DNA from: Prunella strophiata
Lineage: Eukaryota; Chordata; Aves; Passeriformes; Prunellidae
Assembly (NCBI GenBank): GCA_036583965.1
Contig: JAZBQD010000026.1
Coordinates: forward strand, 4,523,400-4,587,399
Direction: 5' to 3'
DNA: 64,000 bases
Below the pieces are notes generated by a model. That model saw nothing but the letters and a program-made list of their open reading frames with translations, did not search any database and was not told the DNA's origin. The stretch's first letter is position 1, and the number at the start of each line of letters is the position of its first letter. Below, in pieces: positions 11,201 to 23,716 of this stretch. The translations under genes and the position numbers were made by a program.

Positions 11201-11841
11201 GTGCTGTGGCTGTGTTGTGGGGGGGTGCAACTCCCTGCATCACACTTGCACCCTGCTCTTGCCAGTCTGCAGGTGATCAGCTGTCCCAGGAACTGGAGCG
11301 TGTGAAGGAAGAGCTGGAACGAGTGAAGGGCGAGCTTGGTATGTGGAGCTGGCTGTTCTGAGGACTGCAGGACACCTGCAGTCCAGGTGACACCCCTGTG
11401 CTTGTACCTGGAGCCCAGGGCCTGCAGATCCGTGGGAGTGGGGCTGGCTTCATGTTTAGGGGGTAGAGCAGGATCTCAGCTGCTGCCCTAGAGAGTCTGG
11501 GTGTTTAGGATGGGCTGAGCACACACCTTCTTGCCTCCTGTCTGCAGCTGACAAGACTGCCCAGTGTGAAGCCTATCAGCAGACAATCTCCTCCTTGCAG
11601 GCTCAGCTCAGAGCAGCAGGTATGTTCCCTCACTTTTCCCCCATCACTTCTGGGCAGGCTGCAGGGATGCTCCAGTGATCCCTTGAGGGCTGTGAGGTGG
11701 CAGGGATACAGCTCATGGCCTTTCCCAGGGGTCAGGTGCTGAGTGCCTGAAACATTACTGCTTTGATGTTGTTGTTGCTTCCCAGGAATCTGTCTGAAAG
11801 ATGCAGCAGTGCTTGACAGTGGTGACCTGGGGAGAGACTGA
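8299..11841 (+). CDS. Unrecognised multi-exon gene with C-terminal coiled coil
   Basis: I do not recognise this gene. Exons joined by splice consensus and phase are 8299-8871, 8951-9115, 9493-9573, 9910-10011 (or a shorter form ending 9963), 10543-10643, 11266-11338, 11548-11619 and 11786-11841. Exons 2 to 8 join without a frame error and end at TGA 11839. The N-terminus (MWLPEPQVGSGSPYCSDLL, then TPLYLSFFEEECSAIVARL) looks like a folded or helical segment. A Pro/Ala/Arg-rich stretch follows. Exons 6-7 encode a coiled coil of about 45 residues (ELERVKEELERVKGEL, then AYQQTISSLQAQLRAAG). The tail is short and acidic. The total is about 400 residues. Exon 1 is inconsistent: the ATG frame does not match the phase exon 2 needs, whereas another frame at the end of exon 1 does. 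A small GC-rich intron or a sequence indel between about 8480 and 8780 is implied. An AATAAA lies 112 bp after the stop. Confidence 0.6.
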
Positions 11842-11952
11842 CAGCTGGGACATGGGGCCAGACAACAGCCATTGTCCAGCTGGGTGAGCCTCTGGGCCAG
11901 TGATACATGAGAAGCTCTTGAATTAATTAATTTTTAAACTCCTGGTATGTAA

Positions 11953-11958
11953 AATAAA
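11953..11958 (+). terminator. Polyadenylation signal of the coiled-coil gene
   Basis: AATAAA occurs 112 bp after the TGA stop at 11839-11841. This is a normal 3' UTR distance and supports a real, expressed gene. Confidence 0.65.
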
Positions 11959-13639
11959 GGTCTCTTTTGTAATGGTGCTTGCTGTCTGCTTGGGTAGAGG
12001 CAATGCCCAGTGGTGCCCACTGATCCCCACTGGGTGAATAGGGCAGGTCTGTGCTTGGCTGCAGCTGGTTTTGCTCAGCCAGAGATTTGAGCTCCACACA
12101 AGGAGGAGCTGTGTGCTGGTGGATGGAGTTACAGTGTGGCTCTGGGGAAACATTTCTGGACAAAACTGATGCTTCCAGGTGGGATGCTTGGATGTGTGGT
12201 GGTGGTAGGCAGCTGTATGGGCAAGTTCTTCCTTAGACCACCTTCACATTAGATGTGGGAAAAGCCAATGCTGGCTGATGGCACATTAGACTTCTGCAGC
12301 CTTTGGCTATTTATTACAGTTTTATTATCAGTGACTAGGGGCACGTGGTGGGAAGCAGCAGTTGGGACTCAGTCCAGTCCCTCAGTGTTCTTGCGTGCCA
12401 GCACTGGGGCTCCCTCTGCTGCCTTCTCTCTGCATCGGTTGATGCAGGCACCTCCTTGCACTGCCTTGTGTCTGGGTGAGGCACTGGAGAGTCCTGCTGT
12501 CTGGTGCTGCTAGTGCCCTGAGGTTGGGCTGGGAAGGCTGGCCTGTTCCTGCTCCTGTTATTTCTGGCTGGTGTTGCTGGCTGCCTTGGAATGTGCATTC
12601 ACAGGTATCCCACACCCCCTCCTGGGGCACTGCCCTGGGCTGTGTGCAAGGGTGGCTGCACAGGGAAGCTGAGTTGGCTGTCTCCCCCCACTGCGTGGCA
12701 CTTGGTTGCTGGGGCAGCTCCAGTGCTGGCACAATCTGCAGCAGAGAGCCCGAACATGCTGTGTGTTCCCTGTACATGCATGGGGAAGATAACTTCTTGG
12801 TGCAGGTACTAAGGGAGTTGACTTGAAAAAGTGCCTTGCTAGATTTATTATTTGTAAACAGAGAGGCACTCGTGGGTGAAGCTGGCCTCTATGGTCCTTA
12901 TGGGTCCCTTCCAATCTGAAATACTCTAATGTTTCAGTTGTGGAAGGTGGTGGGGGCATCCAAGGACTGAATGTGGATCTGTTTCTGCAGGGCTTCTAGC
13001 CCCCTTTATGGGCTGGAGCCATCTCCTACCCTCCTTTGATGCTGGCTATGTGTGCCTTGCCACTATTTGCCTTCCTGCTGCTCCTGTTGAGACAGGCACT
13101 TGGCGTGTTCCATGTCTCTGCCTGCTGCCAGCCCTTGGCCTGTGCTGGATGATGGGAGTGGGGAGCAGTTAGACTGGGAGGTGAGGGAAGACACATGTGG
13201 AGCTGCACGTGAGGTCTGGGAGCTGGAGACATGTTCTGGTGTCCTGATGCTGCTCCTTTCTGGAAACTGCCTCCCTGTGCCTGATGTTGCAAGAAGGTTT
13301 CTGGTAATAGGGAAATAATGTAATCTGCCCCCTCACTGTTCTAGGTGCCCAGTGTCTGCTTGTCTGGGACAGGGTGACCCTGCTTGGAGTCCTGCTGTGC
13401 CCGTGGTGCTGCCTATCCTGCCTGAGAACATTCTCGGTGATGGTGCTGCCCAGGTGGGTCCTTGCCTGCAGCTGGCAGCCCTGGAATGAGCGGGAAGGGT
13501 CTGAATAGTAACGGCCATGCTGCCGTCTGCGTCTTGGACTTACTTCATCATGGGGTCAGGGAGGAAGGGGAGGCTGCTGAACTGCAGTTCCTCAGTTCTG
13601 AGAAGCGGGGGCAGAGCTTGCGTCACTGCCAGTTTGAAG
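11959..13639. other. Intergenic sequence between the coiled-coil gene and SLC7A3
   Basis: No exon or RNA gene was recognised. Open frames on both strands are short and lack domains. A CR1-like remnant lies near 12870-12935; the rest is unassigned. Confidence 0.5.
12870..12935 (+). mobile_element. CR1 LINE 3' end remnant
   Basis: The sequence TATGGTCCTTATGGGTCCCTTCCA is followed by AATCTGAAATACTCTAAT. This matches the conserved 3' tail of avian CR1 elements (GGTCCCTTCCAACNNAAANNATTCTATGAT) with several changes. Only the 3' end is visible, as is usual for CR1 5' truncation. Confidence 0.6.
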
Positions 13640-14606
13640 CATGAGCTGGTGTTTCCATCACCGCATGTTCCCCACCCGGGGGATGCGGGGGAGGCAGCCG
13701 CCTAGTGTTGCTGCCCGCCCTGCTCTGCTCCCCTCCGCTCTGCAAGAGACTGAAAAGCTTTTTGCCACGATAGCGGCGCCGGAGCAGGGCATTGCCCATG
13801 ATGCCGGCGAGGGGCTGGCTTACCTCTCAGTGAGCTGCCGCTTTGAATGGGTGCTCACGACACGCAAGCACTGGATTGCATCAGGCGGGGCCTGCTGACG
13901 GGCGGGTTCCAGCCTGACTGCTGGAGAGGATGGTGCTGGCCCCTGCCTCTCTCCTGGCTGCCGAACAGTTCTCCCAGGACTGGCGTTTCCCATCACTTAG
14001 GGCTGCCTGTTGCTCCCAGAACTGAAGAGGCTGCAGCGGAGCATACGGAGGTCGGGGCGGAGTCGCCCCCTCAAGCCGCGGGCTGAGCTCCGCTCGCAGC
14101 CCCTGCAGCAGGGGGGCTGGCCTCGCCTCGCTCCCAGCCGCGGCGGGGCAAGGCCGGGGCAGGCTCCGCTCTCTTGGCACATCTGGACTCGGGGGACCCT
14201 CAGCTGCTCCCTCCGTGGCCTTTCCCGAGGGAGCAAGGTAGCCTTGCCCTGGTCTCGGAGCTGCCGCCCGCAGCAGCCGCACTCCCGCCGGCCGAGCCGT
14301 GCCTGGGCCCGGTGCCACTTGTCAGTGGAATTTATAGTAGAGTGAGCGCGGGAACGCGGTCGCGGGTGAGGCTGGGAAGAAGCGGGGTCCAATGCCCGCT
14401 CTCGGCTCTGTCTGCTCCCCGCCTCCTGCCCTAGGGCTTTGGGTGAAACTGCTCCCTCCTCCCACTGGTAATTATAGATCGCACCCCGCACTCATCTCTC
14501 TCTATGCTCTCGGCATATGCTCTATGCGGCGCGGAACGGATCCGGGTTCACCTAATAGGGATCGATCACACGGGGCCGAGCCAAGCCGAGCCGAGCCGCG
14601 CCGCAG
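13640..14606 (+). promoter_or_regulatory. SLC7A3: SLC7A3 CpG-island promoter and non-coding first exon
   Basis: CpG density rises from about 13640 and stays high to about 14800. A likely non-coding first exon ends at 14606 in GAGCCGCGCCGCAG followed by the donor GTGAGT. The matching acceptor is TTCTTGCAG at 16080-16088, giving a short 5' leader (16089-16127) ahead of the ATG. The transcription start is not resolved. A TATA-like TTTATAG near 14331 is a weak candidate. Confidence 0.5.
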
Positions 14607-16127
14607 GTGAGTGGTGGCGGCGCTCCAGGACCGGTGGCGCTGCCGCCGGACCGGGAGGGGCTCGGCGCAACCGGTGCCGCTGTTGCATCAGCTGCCCGCA
14701 CGTGGCCGGTCCTGCCGTACCCGCGGCATCACCGGGCTCCGCGGCGGCACGGAGCCTGACTGGCACTCCTCGGGAGCGGAGATGACCCGCGGGGGTGAGG
14801 CGGTGGTCCCGAGCTGGCAGCTTCCCACACCTACGCCAAGTCGCGGTGGGATCCGATGGCTACCGGGTTGCGGTAGGCACCGGGATGCAGCGGGAGGCTC
14901 CTACTGCCGCCTGACCCATGCGGATCTTGACTCGGGTACTGGAGATACTTGGAACAGTTGAGAAGCGCTGGGGAAGGCAGCTAGAGTTGTCCAGGTATTG
15001 GTTGAGGAGGGTGCTAGTGTTGGGGCACTTGTTGCACTTGGGGTCAAGGCTGAATGTGAGATGTGCTAGCTCGGGAGGAGGTTTATAAAGAAGCAAGATG
15101 GTTTGCTGGTTATGGGGAAACAGCCGAGTTGGTGGCTGCCACTGTGATCCTGATAATCCTCAATGGAAATGCTCACAAAGTTATCTTTGCGTGTTTAGGC
15201 TGATACATATAGTGCGGTCCTGGGCACCTGGATGGAGTGTTCTCACCTTCCTGATGAAGTCTCCCTTCAGCAGGGAGAATACACTGGTGGGTGCGTGGTT
15301 CAGTGTGGGCAGAGGTGCCAGCTGTGGCCATGGGCATTGGGAACCACTTTCGTTGCAGCTCCTCTGTGCTGGATGCTTGCTTCATAGGTTGCTCATCTTC
15401 AGAGCTTTTTGACGATAGGTGGCCTCTGTGAGCAAGAGGAGTGGGGATGTCACACATTCGGGGTGATTACAGCCTGTAGAGCTTGCAGACTGCTTAGCAA
15501 GCACTGTTAGCAGGCAAAAGTAGCAGATGTATGCTGTTTGTCTCTCTGCTCATGCATCCCTGTAGAGAATGTGGTGCAGATACCAAAAGCAACAAAGGAA
15601 TGGCTGCATCCAATGAGTCAGCCCAGCCTGCTAAATCCTGTGCTGGAGGAATTCTTTGTCTCCACATCATTGCTGCTGTGCACACCTATGTACCAGGCTG
15701 GAGAAATGTACCAGCAGTCAAGTTTGGTCTGAAGGATCTCCAGACTGTGACTGGGAAACAGTGGGCAAGCTTTGGCACGCGCTTATAAGCTCTGTAGTTG
15801 AGATCACACAGGGCTTTAGCAATGAGCATTTCCCACCATGGACTGACTGGGTTCATCCCTGACTCACTGTCGTGGTGCAAGGGCTGTGCAGGCCCTTGCA
15901 CGTGCAGCCCCACAATGCCTTGGAGGGTGCCACCACCACAGTCTCCAGCCAACCAGTGTGGCAGGGGCATGGTGCCAATGAGTGAGCTGGGAGCAGGCTC
16001 CAGTGGGCATAATTTCCTACCCTGGCCCTTGCAGTGCCAGTCCTGCTGCCTGAAGGACACTGAGCTTCACATTTCCGTTTTCTTGCAGGACTTTGGTCCA
16101 GCTGAGCTTCACTGAGGAGAAGACAAG

Positions 16128-19100
16128 ATGTTGGGGGAAAAGATGTCTGATTTTGGGAAAAAGCTGATCCGGCGCCGCCTGGTGGACCTGAGCTGTGATG
16201 AAGCACGTTTTGCTCGCTGCCTCTCCACACTGGACCTGGTATCCCTGGGTGTGGGCAGCACGCTAGGGGCTGGTGTGTATGTCCTGGCCGGGGAGGTAGC
16301 CAAGGAGATGGCTGGTCCCTCCATCGTCCTCTGCTTCCTGGTGGCTGCTTTCTCATCTGTTCTGGCTGGACTCTGCTATGCTGAGTTTGGGGCCCGTGTC
16401 CCCAAGGCCGGCTCTGCGTATCTCTACAGCTACGTTACCGTTGGTGAGATCTGGGCCTTTATAGCCGGCTGGAACCTCATTCTCTCCTATGTGATAGGTA
16501 TGAGGCCAGGCAGCGTGTGTGGGGCTCCTTCCAGCCTCGTGCTGGCAGCATGGGGGGCTTCTGGGGGCAGCGTGTGGGGTGGGATCAGCAGGGAGGCGGG
16601 TGCTCAGGTGTGGGTGGCTGGTGCCAGTCTGCCCTGGGCTCAGACTAATGCACAGATTTGCCATCAACCAGGTACGGCCAGTGTGGCTCGAGCCTGGAGT
16701 GCAACATTTGACAACGTCATCGGCAACCACATCTCCACCTTCCTCTCCAGCAAGATCCCAATGCACCTGCCAGGAGTGCTGGCCGAGTATCCAGACTTAT
16801 TTGCTTTGAGCCTGATTTTGCTGCTTACTGGTGGGTGTGCAGGAGAGTGGCTCCATGGTACCATGGGTGATGGCATGGGAGCCTGATGGGTCCTCACTCA
16901 CCTCTTCTGTCCCCACAGTACTGCTGGCTTTTGGTGTCAGCGAATCTGCCCTCGTGAACAAAATCTTCACGGCGGTGAACCTGTTGGTGCTGAGCTTTGT
17001 CATCATTGCTGGCTTCATCAAGGGAGACATCAAGAACTGGCAGCTTTCAGAGGAGAACTGTGTCAACTGCTCGCTGCCAGACTCACCGGATGTCATGTAA
17101 GTAGAGCAACTGTGCCAGGCTGGGATCTGGCATAGGGCAGGCATAGGCCCTGCTGTCCCTGCCCCTCACGGCAGCTGCTCTCCTGCATTCCTTCCAGGAA
17201 AAAAGCTTTTGGCTCTGGTGGCTTTTTCCCCTTTGGACTGGAAGGGATGCTGACCGGTGCTGCCACCTGTTTCTATGCCTTCGTGGGCTTTGACTGCATT
17301 GCCACCACAGGTACTGCCTTGGGTGAGGGTGGCATGGGCATTTCCCCTGCACAGCCAGCAGCTGGGAGCTGATGGGGAGGATGCTACATGGTGTGGGAAA
17401 ACAGCTGGTCTCACTGCTCCAAGGAGGATTTCCCTGTGGAGTCTGTGTCTTCAGCTGGGCCAGACAAAAGGGCTCAGAGCCTGCCCTGCCCCAGGAAAAG
17501 TGGCTCATTACACCACATGGTGGGAGCAGGGCTGCACCCTGCCTGTGCAGCCAGCTCCCAGAGCAGCAGGGAGCCTTTTGACTGCTGAGCCAAGCCTGCA
17601 AGAGTGCTGGGAATTGCTGGTGCCTCCTAGTTATTTCCCAGCCTCAAGCAGCCTTTTTCCAAATGACTGGGTTAATGCAAAACTGCTGCTTCCTGGAGCA
17701 CAGGCAGCTCTCTTAATTTCCTCTCATTACCCCAGAAATCTACTTAGTGGGTGGCTGGTACAGGCTGTTCTGCCTGACCTTGCCTGTGCCACCCTGCCTC
17801 CAGGGGCTGCCCAGCAGTCTCCTCCTTTCCTGCTGCTGAGCCCCTTGCTGGGAGCGTGGTGCAGCAGACCTTTACAAAGCTGAGGCACGCACTCATTCAA
17901 CAGGCTCTGCAGGGAGAGGGAGCTGATGGTGGGGGGGAAGGGCTGGCATGGCCAGGGGGTCTGCAAGCCCAAGCTTCCAGGCAGCTCCATTCCTTCTGCC
18001 AGTGCAACAGGAGCATGGCCAGGGACCCCTCCTCTCCAACAGCCCCTGCTTGCTGCTCCCCAGTCCTGTGTCACCATGGAAAGTCCCTACCCTAGCTCAC
18101 CCCCTGGGGGTACTTGCCCCGTGCTGTGCAGTGGAGTGGGGCACATGTGGCCTCTTGTGTCTGGACAGGGGAGGAAGCCAGGAACCCGCAGCGCTCGATT
18201 CCCATTGGTATCATTGTGTCCCTCCTCATCTGCTTTGTGGCTTATTTTGGGGTCTCTGCATCCCTGACTCTCATGGTGCCCTACTTCCTCCTGAACAAGA
18301 ACAGCCCTCTGCCTGAGGCTTTCAAGGCGGTTGGTTGGGAGCCCGCCCGCTACGCCGTTGCCGTTGGCTCACTCTGTGCCCTCTCCACCAGGTAGGACTG
18401 GCTCTATTCCTGGCACTGCTTGGGGCACAGCACAGGGACCGACAGCATTAACCTGGCTGGGCCGGGGATTTGCTCTGTCCAGCTGCTCTCCTCTGCTCCT
18501 GGCACAGAGCTGGTCCCTTCCCCTTCTGGGTGGTACATGTGGGCAGCTTGCCTAATCTGTCTCCATGACAGCTTGCTGGGCTCCATGTTTCCCATGCCCC
18601 GAGTGATCCATGCCATGGCAGAGGACGGGCTGCTCTTCAAGTTCCTCTCCCGGATCCACAGTGGCAGAAAGACCCCTCTGAACGCCACCTTTGTCTCGGG
18701 GTTCTTCGCAGGTAAGGCTCCTGGCCACCTCCTCACACCCAGCCCTGCAGTGGTCTGGAGCTGTGCTCATGCTGCATGTCCTCATTGCAGCGGTGTTTGC
18801 TGTCCTGCTGGACCTGAAGGACCTGGTGGACCTCATGTCGATCGGCACGCTGCTGGCCTACTCCCTGGTGGCAGTGTGCGTGCTCATCCTCCGGTGCGTG
18901 ACTCCTCGCGTTTGGTGGTGCCCAGGGTGGATGTTCCTCACATCGTCCTGGGGGCTTGTAGCCACAGCTTATTTCCAGGGGCATGCATCCTGGGGAAGTG
19001 TCAAGCCCCCAAGATGGAGTGTTCTCACCTGGGTGTGACTCTGGGCATATCCTTGGAGTGGTTGTCACGGGGCCACTGCTGGAGCAGCAGGGATATGAAG

Positions 19101-20810
19101 GTGCTGCCCACTGTTCCCTTGGGCTAGGAAGTTCCTTGGGCTCTGCTGCAAGCTTGTCTTACCTGCTCAGGTACCAGCCCAGACAGCCGAACTCCCCGAA
19201 GGCCATGGAAATGCTGGAGCTGAATGGGAATGAGGAGGAGAGAGTGATCATGAACCCGACCATCACTGCTGCCAGTGCCCAGCACAAAGAGACCTTGTCC
19301 CTGGCAGTGCTCTTCAACCCGCCTGGGGACACCCCCACTGTGCTCTCAGGGCGCATTGTCTATGTCTGTGTCACGGTCATTGGTGAGTGACTGGGAACTG
19401 GCAGCTGGTGTCCCCTCCTGCCAGGGGCTGGAGTGTTTTGGGTGTCTCTGTAGAGTTGGGAAGGGATGGAGAGCATGCCAGGCAGAGGAGAGGGGCCAGG
19501 TTGCCAGGCACTGTTGACAGTGCCAGCAGGTGCTGAACCCTAAGCAGGGTGCCAAGTGCAGGGTACAGCTGTGGTTTGGGGTGCACAGGCATTGCTGGAG
19601 GACATGGGTGCTAAGCTGGGGATGTGCAGGTGGTCGTGGGAGATCCCTGTGAGGAGCCTGACCCATGCTGGCCACCAGCAAGGGCAGTCCCCAGCCCTTT
19701 GAGAGTGCTTGGGCTCAGCCAGTGAGGTTTGATCCCTCTGTCAATGGCTCCATTGTACAGCCAGAATGGGGTGGCTCAGCCAGGTCTGGGGAAGTGTCAG
19801 AGCTGGGTCCAAGCCCAGCCAAGCACAGGCTACCTGGAGCTTGCTGGTCTGGGAAGTGCCTCCAGCAAAGCACTTTCCTAAGGCTTTGGGGTGGGTGTTA
19901 GAGACAGTGCATGCTGGACCTGACCAAGAGGAGTGGGTGCCTCAGCCCAGCTGTTGGTGAGGCTCAGGGCCCCGGGGAGGCCATGTCCCATGCAGTCCCC
20001 TGACTACCCCCTCTCTTGCAGCCGTGCTGATCACAGTCATCTGCGTGGTCCTGACTCTCAATGTGGCTGCACTGAAGAATGCCAATGTGGGCTGTGCTGT
20101 GGCTCTGGTGCTGCTCCTCGTGGCTCTGCTCATTGTCACCATCATCATTTGGAGGCAGCCACAGAGCAATGCACAATTAAACTTCAAAGTGAGTGCAGCC
20201 CCCTGCATCTTGGTGTCTGCACCCCCCTGAACTCCATCAGGATCTGGGCATTGCAGGGTCTGCCAGGGCTTGCTGCCAGGCAGTCACCAGGAAAGGCCAG
20301 GGCCCTGAAACGTGTCTCTCTGAGGTGCAATCCTCAGTGTGGAAGTGCCTGGGTGCACTGGGCTGTGGCAGGGAGAGGGTCCTTCCATTCGCCAGTAGCA
20401 TCCTCGAGCCCAGCCTGGTCCCTCAAGGCACAGCTGACACATCACCTCTTGTCCCTTGCAGGTCCCTTTCCTCCCTCTCCTGCCAATCTTCAGCACCTTC
20501 ATTAACATCCTGCTGATGGTACAGCTGAGTGCGGGCACCTGGGCGCGGTTTGCCGTCTGCATGGTTGTGGGTAGGTGTCCTGTGCTGGGGAGTGCAGTGC
20601 CCACAGCTCTCTCCTGGGGGTCTGTTAGTGCTGACAACCCACCATTGTACATTTCATTATGGAAACTGTCCTGCAGGATTTGTTATTTACTTCACTTACG
20701 GGATTTGGAACAGCGTGGAAGGGAAAAATGCAGAAAAAGCCTGTGCCACAGTGGAAAAACCCTTGCACCATCCTGGACTGGACCTCAGCCCTGAGACTGC
20801 TGCAGTCTGA
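16128..20810 (+). CDS. SLC7A3: SLC7A3, cationic amino-acid transporter 3 (CAT-3)
   Basis: This gene encodes a plasma-membrane transporter of arginine, lysine and ornithine (APC superfamily, CAT family). Eleven coding exons join in phase to 635 residues: 16128-16497, 16672-16830, 16919-17096, 17198-17310, 18169-18391, 18572-18711, 18791-18893, 19171-19382, 20022-20188, 20462-20570 and 20677-20810. Diagnostic CAT motifs are [20 protein letters not shown] (TM1), [20 protein letters not shown], the [17 protein letters not shown] block and [13 protein letters not shown]. An NCS glycosylation sequon lies in an extracellular loop near residue 225. The intracellular loop in exon 9 is divergent, as in other CATs. 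SLC7A1 and SLC7A2 share these motifs; position between SNX12 and TEX11 identifies SLC7A3. A second ATG at 16143 could also start translation. No AATAAA was found before the retroelement debris downstream. Confidence 0.92.
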
Positions 20811-21429
20811 GGGCCTGGGGACCAGCCCTCCATGGACCTCTGCCACTTTGGGACAAGATCATGATCCAGAGAGTGCATCCATCCCCTCTCCTGCAGAGAC
20901 TGAGTCCCAGAGTGAAGGACTAAGATCTGAACAACAGGCCCTGAGCCAAAGCTGGTGTACAACGAATATTCCAACCAAGTATTGTATGTTTCCACTCATT
21001 AACAAACTATTGTTACAGGTACTTACTTATTAGCAAAACATGTTCACCTTTCTGTAGCTAGAAACAGGATAAGGCCACATCTGACCTAATTAGGGGGTAT
21101 AGGATCAAAGACATCTTCCTTGCACCCTCCTTGAGCCCTGGCCAGGCTTTGGGAGAAAGCTGACAGGAAAACTAAATTTAGAAATTATGTCATCTTGTTA
21201 GTTTAGCAGTGTAAAAAGCAGACCACTGTCACAGCAAAGTGGGGGAGCCTCGTGGCCTGCAGAGGTGGAGGCACTCAGGAGTGCCCAGCTCCTGGCGTGG
21301 CTCTCCAGCCCTTGGCTGGGACAGCTTCCCCTCAGAGCTGATCCCTTGGGCTGGGATGATGTGTCACCACTGGGGTAACTGGTGAGGGATCTTTCTTTAT
21401 CACTGTAGGCATTCTTTCCTAGCAATGAT

Positions 21430-23716
21430 TGGCATTGCTTAGCTTGTCCCTTTGCAGTTCTTTGCTCATGGTTAGGTGCCTTGCTCAGCTTATCCTTCTG
21501 TGATTCTTTGCAGCTCTACATCATAGTAAATGCCACTGTTCCTTAAGTTGGTGTCTGTGTCTCTGACCCTACTCACCAGCAAAACAAAATCAGAGTAGTC
21601 AGCAGGGTCAGAACAAACTGTTGCTTTTAAAATCTAAATGAAAGGAATCAGTCCTGTCCAAAATTCCCAGATGGGAAGACCTTCCATGTAGTTCACTGGT
21701 CCTCAAGTGGTCTAAGGTTGGAGGACCATGTGAGCAGTGGGGAATTCAGTTAAAATAAGTTGAACTGCTGCATGTATTGAAATGCATCCAAAAATTGCAT
21801 ACTGAAAAAGAAAAAGAACTTGTGGGTTTGGGGAGGCAAGGATGGATTTTGTTAACAGTATATCAAACAGAACACCAACAAAAGGAACAGTTGTTGAAAT
21901 GTTCTAACATGGACCAACAGATGTGAGTTGCAGAATCAAATTGTAATGCTAAAATGCCAAAATAAGCTGCTTGCTGATAAGATGGATTTACCAGACTTGC
22001 TGAGAAGGCTGCAGTTAGAGTAGCTCAGTATAATGAAAGGAGGGGGCAAATGAATCACAAGAAAATGCACACAGTGATTGCAGAGGCAGGTGTGCAGTGG
22101 GATCCTGATAAATGGAATGGAGATACTTGGGATTCTGTGGATTCTGATGAGGTTGGTTCCTGAGATGAGTTGGTTCCTGTAGATGTGAGAGCAGCATGGA
22201 GACAAAAAGTGGAATTAGATGCTAATGGTCAGGAGGGATACTCATAGAGGATTAAACTCAGCATGAAGTAAATTAAATATTTGAACAGTTTAGGAAAAAA
22301 GAGGGGATGGTGTGCTTGCATGACCAGAGAGCATCAGGGATAACCCTAGACTCAGGGGACTCTAAGAAGTTTTAGTTGAGTTTGGATTCTTTTGTGTAGT
22401 ATGCATTTTGGAATAACATTCACAGTACTAATTTGTTAGCTTTGGCTGCTTTGGATGTAATACTAAATACCCAACAGAAAATTATTGGTCAGGATCTGAA
22501 AGTCTCACTTTGTGAGATTTTGTACAACGAGATGCATGAGAACCTTTGTGTTTTGTATTTGTGGATAATGTTACTGAAGGTACAAGTAGTCACTCCAATA
22601 TTTTTACCTGTAACTTTATTGCAATGACGGGATTTTAGTTATTTATTTTTTTATTTCTATTTTTTAAATGAAAATTTTTAGTTTTTTACGTCCTGTTATA
22701 TCCTATCAATTTTTGGAATCTAACTATACCCTGATTCAAGACTTGCAGCCTACTCCCATTGGTATGAACTGGTAAAGGTACTGTTCCAACACACAGACCT
22801 GAGGCTTGCTGAAACAAGCCCAGGAGAATGGATAAAAGGCTTTGATTGCTGTCCATCATGGCATGGCAGAAATCCATCATGTGATGTAGGCACAGTTTGG
22901 GGTCACTGGCATGGGGCTGGCCCAGCCTCAGCCCCAGTGGGTGCAGCTGTGAGCAGCAGGTGAGCAGCACTGCCAGCAATGAGCCATGGGGTGCCCAGGT
23001 GTGCTGAGCAGCCACCAAGGGGAGCACAGGGCACACAGGGGCAGTGCATGAACATGAGGGGATAAAAGGTTGGGCTAAAGAACAAGAAGGGCTGAAGCTT
23101 GCAGCCTTCTGAGGTGATATGATGTTACTCTGTATGGGCAGACTCCTGAAGCCTTCTGATATGGTTTGGTGTTACTCTGTATGGGTTGAAGCTTTCTGAT
23201 ATTGTATGGTGATACTCTGTGTTTTGTGGCCATCTCAGCTGTGAGGTGTGCTGTGACAATGTGACAGAGCAGGTGAAGAAAGATGGAGAACACAGATAGT
23301 GGGACTTTTTTATTTGATAGGTGCCTACAGCTGCCAGAATTCTTTACTGATTGCTTCACCCTAGTGTTGTTTTATTGATGCTAATCCTTTTGCTTTTTGT
23401 TCTGATAATTGCATTGTATGTTAAGGTTTGGATGATCATGAAACAATTAGCTTACCAACTACCTCCACTGATAGTAGACAATCCATGTGGTACCAAAGCA
23501 TGAAGTGTACTCAAGCTCTATTTGGGATATTGTGAAGCTTGAGTGACTATAGTCACAGGGTGTATTATGTAGGAGAGTCACTGGGAACTCTCTGGACAGG
23601 TAACTGGGGGTACAATTCGAGGAAAATGAAGACTTAGAACAGTATGGAAATTATAGGATATATATTTATTCCTTAATTTGGTGTCTGTGTCTCTGACCCT
23701 ACCTACTGGCAAAACA
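21430..23716 (+). mobile_element. Degraded endogenous retrovirus-like element
   Basis: Two LTR-3'-end-like blocks, both containing TTGGTGTCTGTGTCTCTGACC and ending GCAAAACA, lie at about 21541-21586 and 23670-23716, 2.1 kb apart. Between them is A-rich sequence with broken frames resembling retroviral internal sequence: gag-like near 21960-22250, with further fragments near 22740-22930. The frames contain many stops and nothing is intact. Similarity between the two ends covers only about 50 bp, so this may be two old insertions, not one provirus. Confidence 0.45.
23093..23222 (+). repeat. Short tandem repeat array, about three units
   Basis: GAAGC(C/T)TTCTGA, then TATGGTTTGGTG (with variants), then TACTCTGTATGGG, recurs about three times with unit lengths of roughly 38-50 bp. 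It lies inside the degraded retroelement and may be part of its U3 region. Confidence 0.6.
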
